The notes under the pieces: generated by a model
The model's input: only the letters and a program-made list of their open reading frames with translations
Database searches by the model: none
What the model was told of the DNA's origin: nothing
Position numbers and translations under genes: made by a program
In this document: piece by piece, positions 50,082-57,263 of the stretch
How the letters are laid out: every line of letters begins with the position of its first letter
Numbering within the stretch: position 1 is the first letter of the stretch
From: Plantactinospora mayteni
GTDB taxonomy: Bacteria > Actinomycetota > Actinomycetes > Mycobacteriales > Micromonosporaceae
Length of the DNA stretch: 64,000 nucleotides
Reading direction: 5' to 3'
NCBI RefSeq assembly: GCF_016862935.1
Contig: NZ_BONX01000063.1
Location: 31,017 to 95,016, forward strand

Positions 50082-50121
50082 GATGTAGCCGGCTCCCACG
50101 GGGGAAGGAGTCGGCTACATC
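50082..50121. other. 15-bp stem-loop in divergent intergenic region
   Basis: GATGTAGCCGGCTCC (50082-50096) pairs fully with GGAGTCGGCTACATC (50107-50121), one G-T pair included, around a 10-base CACGGGGGAA loop. It lies between the FAH-family gene (minus) and the ion channel gene (plus), where a terminator has no obvious purpose. A 5' leader structure or an operator are possible. Confidence 0.6.
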
Positions 50122-50256
50122 GAATAGGAACCCTAGGTCATTCCGACCCGAAGAGCAAAGGCGACACGGTACGGCCCCCTCCTCCCCCGCCATCGCCAGA
50201 TATCGCGCGAATTAGGCTGTCCGGCGGTAGATCCATCCACAGAGGAGAGTGTCGGC

Positions 50257-51228
50257 GTGTACGAAGCTCGGCCCACCGCCAGAAGGCGTCTGGCAGCCTG
50301 GTGTGACCGGGTGGTCGGTGCCGACTGGTTCAACGTCGGGTCGTTCGCGCTGATCATCGTCAACGCGATCGTGCTCGGCGTGGAGACCTACGACCGGGCG
50401 ATCGACCGGTTCGGCGGCGTCCTGCTGGCCGTCGAGTACGTCTGCCTCGCCTTCTTCGTCGTCGAGCTGGTCCTGCGGTTCGGCGCGCACCTCACCGCCC
50501 CGGGCGGCTTCTTCCGCGACGGCTGGAACCTGTTCGACCTGCTGATCGTCTGCGCACCGCTGCTGCCCGGCGTCCGGGAGAACGTGACCCTGCTCCGGAT
50601 GATCCGGCTCGCCCGGGTGGTGCGGGCGGTACGGCTCTTCCCCGGCCTGCGGGTGGTGATCGGCGGCGTGCTGCGCAGCCTTCCCGGGCTGGTCAGCTTC
50701 CTGCTGATCGCCACCCTGACCATCTACCTGTACGCCATGGTGGGCTGGATGGCCTTCGGCGACGCCTACCCCGACCAGTACGGCACCGCCGGGCGAGCCA
50801 TGTTCACGCTCTTCCTGCTGCTCTCCCTGGACGGCATCACCGACGCCTTCGAGGCCGGTCGGGCCGTCTCGGAGTGGAGCGTCCTCTACTACGCCTCGTA
50901 CATCATCATGGCCTCGTACCTGCTCACCAACCTCCTGGTCGGCATCGTGCTGAAGGCGTTGGAGGACGCCCACCAGGCGGAGCGGCCGGACCGTCCAGCC
51001 GCCGCGCCGGACCCGGCCCCGGCGGCGGTCGTGGTGGTGCCGGCCGGGCAGCGGGTGCCGCCCTCCGGGCCGCCGGCCGACATCGGTGCCCGGCTGCGGG
51101 AGTTGCGGACCGCGCTGGACGCCCTGGAGGCCGAGCTGGCCGGCCAGGCGCGGGCCGGCGGGGCGGACCGCCGCCCGGCCGGCCGGCGCCCGAAGTCGGG
51201 ACGCAGGTCGGCCGGGGCGAGAAAGTGA
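50257..51228 (+). CDS. Voltage-gated-like ion channel (single repeat)
   Basis: 323 residues from GTG 50257, with AGAGGAG upstream. Six membrane helices in the order of one voltage-gated cation channel domain: S1-S3, an S4 with regularly spaced arginines (MIRLARVVRAVRLFPGLRVV), S5 (VSFLLIATLTIYLYAMVGWM), pore loop and S6 (YIIMASYLLTNLLVGIVLKA). The pore reads TLFLLLSLDGITDAF where bacterial sodium channels have TLESW. A C-terminal Pro/Ala linker and short coiled-coil-like helix (LRELRTALDALEAELAG) fit the cytoplasmic tetramerisation bundle. Confidence 0.9.
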   Translation: MYEARPTARRRLAAWCDRVVGADWFNVGSFALIIVNAIVLGVETYDRAIDRFGGVLLAVEYVCLAFFVVELVLRFGAHLTAPGGFFRDGWNLFDLLIVCAPLLPGVRENVTLLRMIRLARVVRAVRLFPGLRVVIGGVLRSLPGLVSFLLIATLTIYLYAMVGWMAFGDAYPDQYGTAGRAMFTLFLLLSLDGITDAFEAGRAVSEWSVLYYASYIIMASYLLTNLLVGIVLKALEDAHQAERPDRPAAAPDPAPAAVVVVPAGQRVPPSGPPADIGARLRELRTALDALEAELAGQARAGGADRRPAGRRPKSGRRSAGARK

Positions 51229-51248
51229 CGGACGGGACGGCCGCGCGA

Positions 51249-51275
51249 GGTGGATGAGGTGGATGAGGTGGATCA
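51249..51275 (+). repeat. 9-bp tandem repeat x3
   Basis: GGTGGATGA, GGTGGATGA, GGTGGATCA; the last copy contains the stop codon of the pectate lyase on the minus strand. It lies between convergent gene ends. Confidence 0.8.
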
Positions 51276-52736
51276 GGTGCCGATGTTCGCCTGCGGCCCG
51301 GCGTACGTGCGCAGCAGCGCGGGCACGTTGGCGGCCGGGTCGAGGGTGTACGAGTAGAAGCTGCTCGGGTTGAACGCCGAGCCCTTGGACGTGACCTTGC
51401 CGGAGTCCCAGGGGCTGTTCACCAGGATGTTGCCCCGGTTCACCAGCTCACCGGCCTCGACGTAGTACGGGTTGCGGCTGTTCTCGAAGTAGCTGTTCTC
51501 GACCACACCCTTGGTCAGTCCCCGGATGTAGTTGCCGTACGACGAGGTGTTCTGGACGTAGTTGTTGTAGAGGTGGCAGTACGCGATGTTGTCCGCGCTC
51601 GGATTGCGGGTCCGGGTGTTCTGGAACCAGTTGTGGTGGATGGTGATCCGGGCGGTGACGTTGTCGGTCCAGCCGATGCCGAAGGTCTTGTTGTTGTCGA
51701 CCAGGTGGTTCCAGGAGACGGTCAGGTTGGTGGTGTCCTTGCGGCTGTCGATCAGGCCGTCGTTCATCCGGGACAGCCGGTTGTGGTCGATCCAGATCCG
51801 GTTCGCGGTGTCCAACTGGATGGCGTCGTAGTCGTACGCGTCGTCGCCCGGGTCGTCGTCGGGCATCAGGGTGTCGCGGATGGTCAGGTTGCGGATGATC
51901 ACGTTGCTGACCCCGGTGCCGAGGAAGAAGCCCCCGCCGACGATGTGTCCGCTGGTACCCACCCCGATGATGGTCTTGTTCGAGGCGACCCGCAGCTCGG
52001 TGCCCTTGGGACTGATGGTGATGGTGCCGGCCACCCGGATCACGTACGGGGTGCTCGCGGTGACGTACTGGTTGAGCTGCGCCTGGGTGGTGACCGTGAC
52101 GGTCTGCCCGCCGGCACCGCCCGTGGTGCCCTGCGCGAAGCCGTCGGCCGTGTTCGGCCAGGTCCGCCCGCCGCCGGTCGGCGTCGGGTTGGGGTTGCCG
52201 CCGACCTGCTCGAAGGCCCACTGCATCCGGGCCACGTCCGCACAGGTCTCCTGGACGACCGGATTACCACCCGCAGTCGAGCCGTCCTTGTCACTGACAC
52301 ACAACCCGCTGACCGCACTCGTGACCCGGTACTTCCCCGACGCCGCCGACGACGCACCGAACGACCACAACTGATTCACCTTCGTACCGTCACCACAACC
52401 CCACTGCTGCAACTGCACACCCGACACCCCCGAACCCGACGGCACATCCACACACCGGGTACTGCCGACGTTCACCAGATTGAACCGACCCGCCGACGAC
52501 ACCACCCGCCACTGCTGGCGTGTGGTTCCCGCACAGGCCGCCTGCGCAAGCAGGGCACCGTTCTCCGCCGAACCGTTCACGACCTCCAGGCACTTACCCG
52601 ACGCCCCGACGGCGAGGGTGTAGACCCCGCCATCGGCCGGCGCCACCGCAGCCTCGGCCGGCAGCACCGCCACCGCCACGACGGCGGCGGGCGCGGCGAG
52701 CGCGGTCACGGCGAGCCCGATCAGTTTGCTTCTCAT
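51273..52736 (-). CDS. Secreted pectate lyase (PL1) with ricin-type module
   Basis: 487 residues from ATG 52736, with GGAGGAAGGA upstream. Signal peptide (about 1-32, ending AEA), a ricin-type beta-trefoil (about 40-163; QxW motifs RQQWRVV, VNQLWSFG, ARMQWAFE), a short PTPTGGG linker and a PL1 beta-helix with ANRIWIDHNRLSRMNDGLID (vWiDH motif) and HHNWFQNTRTRNPS (the catalytic Arg region). It cleaves polygalacturonate by beta-elimination. It pairs with the methylesterase gene 32 bases upstream on the same strand. Confidence 0.93.
   Translation of the reverse strand: MRSKLIGLAVTALAAPAAVVAVAVLPAEAAVAPADGGVYTLAVGASGKCLEVVNGSAENGALLAQAACAGTTRQQWRVVSSAGRFNLVNVGSTRCVDVPSGSGVSGVQLQQWGCGDGTKVNQLWSFGASSAASGKYRVTSAVSGLCVSDKDGSTAGGNPVVQETCADVARMQWAFEQVGGNPNPTPTGGGRTWPNTADGFAQGTTGGAGGQTVTVTTQAQLNQYVTASTPYVIRVAGTITISPKGTELRVASNKTIIGVGTSGHIVGGGFFLGTGVSNVIIRNLTIRDTLMPDDDPGDDAYDYDAIQLDTANRIWIDHNRLSRMNDGLIDSRKDTTNLTVSWNHLVDNNKTFGIGWTDNVTARITIHHNWFQNTRTRNPSADNIAYCHLYNNYVQNTSSYGNYIRGLTKGVVENSYFENSRNPYYVEAGELVNRGNILVNSPWDSGKVTSKGSAFNPSSFYSYTLDPAANVPALLRTYAGPQANIGT
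52324..52522. repeat. 199-bp exact direct repeat, copy 1 (ricin module)
   Basis: Identical over 199 bases to 53814-54012 (offset 1490); the surrounding ricin-coding DNA is also highly similar (about 52200-52690 versus 53690-54180). The shared block encodes the middle of the trefoil in both enzymes. Confidence 0.95.
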
Positions 52737-52768
52737 CGGAGTCCTTCCTCCAGGTGGTGGTGTCGCCG

Positions 52769-54250
52769 TCACATCGGGTTCCAGCCGTCGGAGCCCGCGA
52801 GATAGCGCTGCGGCGTGTAGTTCGCGGCCTGCGAGTCGGCGAGCTGGGGCCGGTTGCCGTTGCTGCCCGCCCCGGAGCCGGTGTTGCGGTACTCCAGGAA
52901 CCGGGCGTTCTGCCAGGTGTTCCCGGACATGTCGGTCCATGGCTGCGCGGTCCGGATGGTGGCGCCGAGGGTGGACTCGCGGTACAGCACCTGGGCGTCC
53001 GGGCGCCACGGCCGGCCGAGTTGGGTGACGTTGTTGGCCGCTCCGCTGATGGTGGAGCGGTAGAACAGGAATCCGTACGTCTTGCCGACGGCGGTACTGG
53101 CCGCGGTGATCGGCCCGCCGGTGGAGCGCTTCTCGTAGATGGCGCAGTTGTCGAAGACGATGGTGCCGCCACCGAAGATGAAGTCGACGGTCCCCTCCAC
53201 ATAGGAGCCGGTCACGTACGCGCGGGTCGAGTCGTTGACCAGGAAGGTGTCCTGGTCGCCGAGCAGGCGTACGTTGCTGAACACCGCGCGGTCGGCGTCG
53301 AGGTTCAGCGCCACCGCCTGGTGACCGCTGGGCGCGGAGTTCTCGTCGAAGTCGTTGGCGATGGTCAGGTTGGTCGCGACGAAGTCGTGGCCGTACACGA
53401 ACGCGGTGGCGCTGCCGGAGGTGCCGTGCGTACCGGCCGAGTGGTTGTTGACGATGACGACGCTCGACGGCCCGGACCCGATGCCCTGGAGGGTGATGTA
53501 CGGCTTGTTCGCCGGTACCGTGACGATCTCCCGGTAGCTGCCGGCCTTGATGGTGATCACCCGCCGGGTCGTGTTGCCGGCCGGGACGGCGTCGATGGCC
53601 GCCTGCACCGTCCGGTGGGTGCCGGTGCCGTCGGCCGCCACCGTGGGCCGGGTCCCGCTCGGCGGGCTCGTCGTCGGGTTCGGGTTGCCGCCGACCTGGT
53701 TGAAGGCCCACTGCATCCGGGCCACGTCCGCACAGGTCTCCTGGACGATCGGGTTGTTGCCCGCCGTGGAACCGTCCTTGTCACTCACACACAACCCGCT
53801 GGCCGCGCTGGTCACCCGGTACTTCCCCGACGCCGCCGACGACGCACCGAACGACCACAACTGATTCACCTTCGTACCGTCACCACAACCCCACTGCTGC
53901 AACTGCACACCCGACACCCCCGAACCCGACGGCACATCCACACACCGGGTACTGCCGACGTTCACCAGATTGAACCGACCCGCCGACGACACCACCCGCC
54001 ACTGCTGGCGTGCCGACCCCGCACAGGCCGCCTGCTGCAACAACGCACCGTTGTCGACCGAACCATTCGCAACCTCCAGACACTTACCCGACGCCCCGAC
54101 AGCAAGGGTGTAGACCCCGCCATCGGCCGGCGCCACCGCAGCCTCGGCCGGCAACACCGACACCGACACGACCACGGCGGCGGGTACCGCCAGAGCCACC
54201 ACGGCCGCGACCACCACACGCCGGAGCACCGGCGAAAATGGTTGGGACAT
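52769..54250 (-). CDS. Secreted pectin methylesterase with ricin-type module
   Basis: 493 residues from ATG 54250, with AAAGGAC upstream. Signal peptide (about 1-37), a ricin-type trefoil almost identical to the pectate lyase's, a TSPPSG linker, and a carbohydrate esterase 8 domain: HQAVALN, the catalytic LLGDQDTFLVN and GTVDFIFGGG aspartates, and QLGRPWRPDAQV. It removes methyl esters from pectin, making the substrate for the lyase encoded just downstream. The first gene of a pectin-degrading pair. Confidence 0.94.
   Translation of the reverse strand: MSQPFSPVLRRVVVAAVVALAVPAAVVVSVSVLPAEAAVAPADGGVYTLAVGASGKCLEVANGSVDNGALLQQAACAGSARQQWRVVSSAGRFNLVNVGSTRCVDVPSGSGVSGVQLQQWGCGDGTKVNQLWSFGASSAASGKYRVTSAASGLCVSDKDGSTAGNNPIVQETCADVARMQWAFNQVGGNPNPTTSPPSGTRPTVAADGTGTHRTVQAAIDAVPAGNTTRRVITIKAGSYREIVTVPANKPYITLQGIGSGPSSVVIVNNHSAGTHGTSGSATAFVYGHDFVATNLTIANDFDENSAPSGHQAVALNLDADRAVFSNVRLLGDQDTFLVNDSTRAYVTGSYVEGTVDFIFGGGTIVFDNCAIYEKRSTGGPITAASTAVGKTYGFLFYRSTISGAANNVTQLGRPWRPDAQVLYRESTLGATIRTAQPWTDMSGNTWQNARFLEYRNTGSGAGSNGNRPQLADSQAANYTPQRYLAGSDGWNPM
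53814..54012. repeat. 199-bp exact direct repeat, copy 2 (ricin module)
   Basis: The second copy of the identical block, in the methylesterase gene. Synonymous sites are identical too, so recent duplication or gene conversion is likely. Confidence 0.95.
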
Positions 54251-54816
54251 GCACAGTCCTTTCTACGCGCAGGATGGCCGGCCGAGTGGGGTGCGACGGC
54301 TCGCCGGTCGGGAGCGTCGCCGACAGTGGCCACGTGTTGATCTGGTCCGACGCAGCCCTGACCGACAGCGGGACCGTCGACGCCGAAGGTCGTACGACGC
54401 TTCGACGCGCCTCGCCTGGTGCCGGCTCTCGACGCCGACCGCCGCGCGGCACGCGGAGTCACCACCGTGGGGGAACTCTCGCGATCGTGTCGGCCGTCGT
54501 CGTGGGGCTGCCTAGCCGCCGCCGGCCCGGACGAGCGACGAGCTGATAGAGGGGTGGTTGCCCTGCCACCGACCTATCTCTATGCACCTGCGAGGCTATG
54601 ACACCGCAAGAGTTTAAGTCAATCGATGAAACAAACCGGCGAGACCGACGGTCGACGCCACCGCCGCAGCTCCGAGGGAGGTCAGCCGGATGCGGAAGGT
54701 GGCCCACCAGAGCGGGTGGGACCGCGGGGTCTTCTTTACGCCGCCAAGCCGGGCTCCCGCTCCGGCGGCGACACCCGGAGGCCGGCGTGTTGCCGCCGTC
54801 TGCCATCCTCGGGGCG
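54251..54816. other. 566-base intergenic region
   Basis: No convincing gene. The patch 54590-54640 is AT-rich (AGAGTTTAAGTCAATCGATG) and may carry promoters. An in-frame ATG at 54598 could extend the M23 gene, but the added 73 residues are Arg/Pro-rich and look noncoding. Confidence 0.5.
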
Positions 54817-55467
54817 GTGACGACCGGCCAGCCGACCAGACACCGCCCACGGAGCCGTGCCACCCGGATCCTGCTGATCCTCGCCGCGGTCGTGTCGGCC
54901 GTGGCCGTGCTCGCGGTGGCCGTGGTCGCCGTACTGCTGCTGCGGCCACCCGGTCCGCGCCCGATCTTCCAGATGCCGGTCGCCTGCGGCGAGACGTGGC
55001 AGCTCGGCACCTATCCGGGCCACGACGACTTCGACGTCGACCTGTTCCCGACCGAGGGCGAGTCGTGGGGGCGGCCGGTGCTGGCCTCGTACGCCGGCCG
55101 GGTCACGGTGGCCGGGATCAACGGTTCACTCGGCGGCCGTACCCCGGAGGACCCGGACGGTCCGCGCGGCCGGGGCGGCGGTTACTGGGTGAAGATCGAC
55201 CATGGTGGCAAGTGGGAGACGCAGTATCTCCACCTGCTCGAACCGCCGCTGGTCCGGGTCGGTCAGCGGGTGGAACAGGGCGAGCAGATCGGCCGGGTCG
55301 GCAGCACCGGCAACTCCGGCGCCCCGCACCTGCACTACGAGCAGCGCCAGGGCTGGCAGAAGGTCGAGGCGTACTTCGACGGTGAGCCGTCCGGCATCAC
55401 CCACGACGACACCGAATACACGGTCAACCGGACCAGCAACAACTGCGGCACCGAGACCTCCCGGTAG
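54817..55467 (+). CDS. M23 family metallopeptidase
   Basis: 216 residues from GTG 54817 (in-frame GTG 54787 is an alternative). A basic N-terminus and one membrane helix (about 16-42) are followed by an extracellular LytM-type domain: YPGHDDFDVDLFP carries the first zinc ligands (HxxxD) and NSGAPHLHYEQRQ the second (HxH). ETQYLHLLEPPLVRVGQRVE is the usual linking strand pair. It probably cleaves peptidoglycan cross-links or acts as a LytM activator. Confidence 0.85.
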   Translation: MTTGQPTRHRPRSRATRILLILAAVVSAVAVLAVAVVAVLLLRPPGPRPIFQMPVACGETWQLGTYPGHDDFDVDLFPTEGESWGRPVLASYAGRVTVAGINGSLGGRTPEDPDGPRGRGGGYWVKIDHGGKWETQYLHLLEPPLVRVGQRVEQGEQIGRVGSTGNSGAPHLHYEQRQGWQKVEAYFDGEPSGITHDDTEYTVNRTSNNCGTETSR

Positions 55468-55684
55468 CCAGCCTCGGCGCCTGTCCACCGAACCCGGAGC
55501 CTCTCGGTGCTCGCCGCCATCGTCTCCGGGGCGCCGGACCCGACTCGACCGGCGCTGGGCCGACCAGGGGAAGGCCGGCGACGAGCAGGCCCAGCCCGTC
55601 AACGGGCGACAGGCGCAGCCGGTTGCGTGAGACAGGCCGAGCCCGTTCTGTGAGACCGGTCGTGGCTACCCGGCCGCCGGCCGG

Positions 55685-57079
55685 TCAGCCGCGGTGCGCC
55701 TCGCCGAGGATGCGGGCGATGTGCGTGTGCTGGTCGTGGTGCAGGGTGGTGGCGATCCGCACGTGCGACCTGCCGTCGCCGTACGCGACGAACGGGGTAC
55801 CGGAGGCGATCCCGATGCCGTCGGCGGCCAGTGACCGGATCGCCGTCGGGGCGTCCCGGACGTGCACCCAGACGGAGAGCCCGGCCACGCCGGTCGGCGC
55901 CAGCCCGTGCTCGTGCAGGGCCCGGACCATCCGGCGCCGGCGCTGCCGGTAACGCGTCCGGGCCAGCCGGATCGCCGCCTGCGCCTGCGGGTCGGCGAGC
56001 ATCTGCGCGAGGGCCCGCTGGGTCAGCACCGACGGCCAACTGCCGGTCGCCTTCTGCCGGGCGCGTACCCGGGAGACGACCCGGCGGATCCCGGCCAGTG
56101 CACCGACCCGCAGGTGCGGCCCGTGCGACTTGTTCCAGCTCCGCACCAGGAGGGTCTGCGCTGGTAGGTACTCGCCGAGCGAGACGTCCGGGGTCGGCGC
56201 GAGTTCGTGCGCGGTGTCCTGCTCGACGATCACGATGTCCCGGTCGGCGAGCATCGGCACCAGCGCCTGGGCGCGGCGCCGGGACAGGGCGTGGCCGTGC
56301 GGGCTGGCCATCCGGGACTGGAACAGCAGCATCCTGGGCCGGGTGGTCAGGGCCAGTTCCAGCGCCTCGGGCAGCGGTCCCTCGTCGTCGCAGACCACCG
56401 GGGTCGCCTGGGCCCGGTGGTCCTCGACGATGTCCAGCAGCGACGCGGCGGCGACCTCCTCGACGACCACCCGGTCGTACGGGTGCAGCAGCACGTCGGC
56501 GATCCGGTGTACGGCGTCGTGGGCCCCGCTGGTGACGGTGAAGTCCTCGGCCTCGAACGGCCAGCTCGGATCCAGCACGGCCGCCAGGTGCGGGTCCACG
56601 GTGTCGTCCGGGTAGCTGCGCCAGTGGGTGCCGAGCACCGCCTCGGCCATCGGGCCGGCCAGGTCCGGCAGCAGGGCCGGGTCGGGGAAGGCGGTGGAGA
56701 GGTCCAGCCGGACCCGGGCCGGCAGGCTGGCGTAGCGGCGACCGGCGAGCCGCCCCGGGCCGCGTACGACACTGCCGTGCCGCCGGTCGGAGTGGATCAG
56801 CCCGCGTTGCCGCAGTTGGGCCAAGGCCGACGCGATCGTGGTCGGGCCGACGTGCAGGGCGGCGGCCAGGGCACGCACGGTGGGCAGGTGGAGGCCCTGG
56901 CCGAGTTCACCGGAGTAGATCAGGTGGCCGAGCCGGTCGGCGATCCCCCGGGCCGACCGGTCGGTGAGCATCAGGGCGAGTGCGCTGGCGTGCAGCCGGT
57001 CCGGCCGGCGCGCGGGGACCGCGTCGGCGGCCCGGTGGAGTTGGTCGGTGATCCGTGGCTGCGGCACCCCGGCGATCAT
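55685..57079 (-). CDS. MocR-type GntR/aminotransferase regulator
   Basis: 464 residues from ATG 57079 (GAGG upstream); ATG 57118 would add 13 residues. The N-terminal winged helix (LHLPTVRALAAALHVGPTTI then ASALAQLRQRGLI) is GntR-like; the C-terminus is an aminotransferase fold I domain with TSGAHDAVHRIADVLLHPYD and SWNKSHGPHLRVGAL, whose lysine should bind PLP. MocR proteins sense PLP or amino compounds. Divergent from the M14 peptidase gene, which it may control. Confidence 0.85.
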   Translation of the reverse strand: MIAGVPQPRITDQLHRAADAVPARRPDRLHASALALMLTDRSARGIADRLGHLIYSGELGQGLHLPTVRALAAALHVGPTTIASALAQLRQRGLIHSDRRHGSVVRGPGRLAGRRYASLPARVRLDLSTAFPDPALLPDLAGPMAEAVLGTHWRSYPDDTVDPHLAAVLDPSWPFEAEDFTVTSGAHDAVHRIADVLLHPYDRVVVEEVAAASLLDIVEDHRAQATPVVCDDEGPLPEALELALTTRPRMLLFQSRMASPHGHALSRRRAQALVPMLADRDIVIVEQDTAHELAPTPDVSLGEYLPAQTLLVRSWNKSHGPHLRVGALAGIRRVVSRVRARQKATGSWPSVLTQRALAQMLADPQAQAAIRLARTRYRQRRRRMVRALHEHGLAPTGVAGLSVWVHVRDAPTAIRSLAADGIGIASGTPFVAYGDGRSHVRIATTLHHDQHTHIARILGEAHRG

Positions 57080-57263
57080 GGCTCTTGATACCTCGCCGCC
57101 CGCGCCCGGAGCAACCATGTTGAGACATTCTTGAGTTTTCGCCGAACGGGACCGAAGACCGAACAAACGCGAACAGCGAGCCCGCTGTGGATCTTCACGC
57201 CCGCCGATAGCGTTCAGTCACGGTCGATCTACGACGACTGATGTCGAGTCGAAAGGTCCCGCC

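Noticed and set aside
54614..54710. Minus-strand segment FRIRLTSLGAAAVASTVGLA resembling the start of a sensor kinase
   Set aside because: Only one hydrophobic stretch, no downstream kinase domain in frame; too weak to call.
54598..54816. An upstream ATG extending the M23 peptidase by 73 residues
   Set aside because: The extension is Arg/Pro-rich and would bury the membrane anchor in the middle of the protein.
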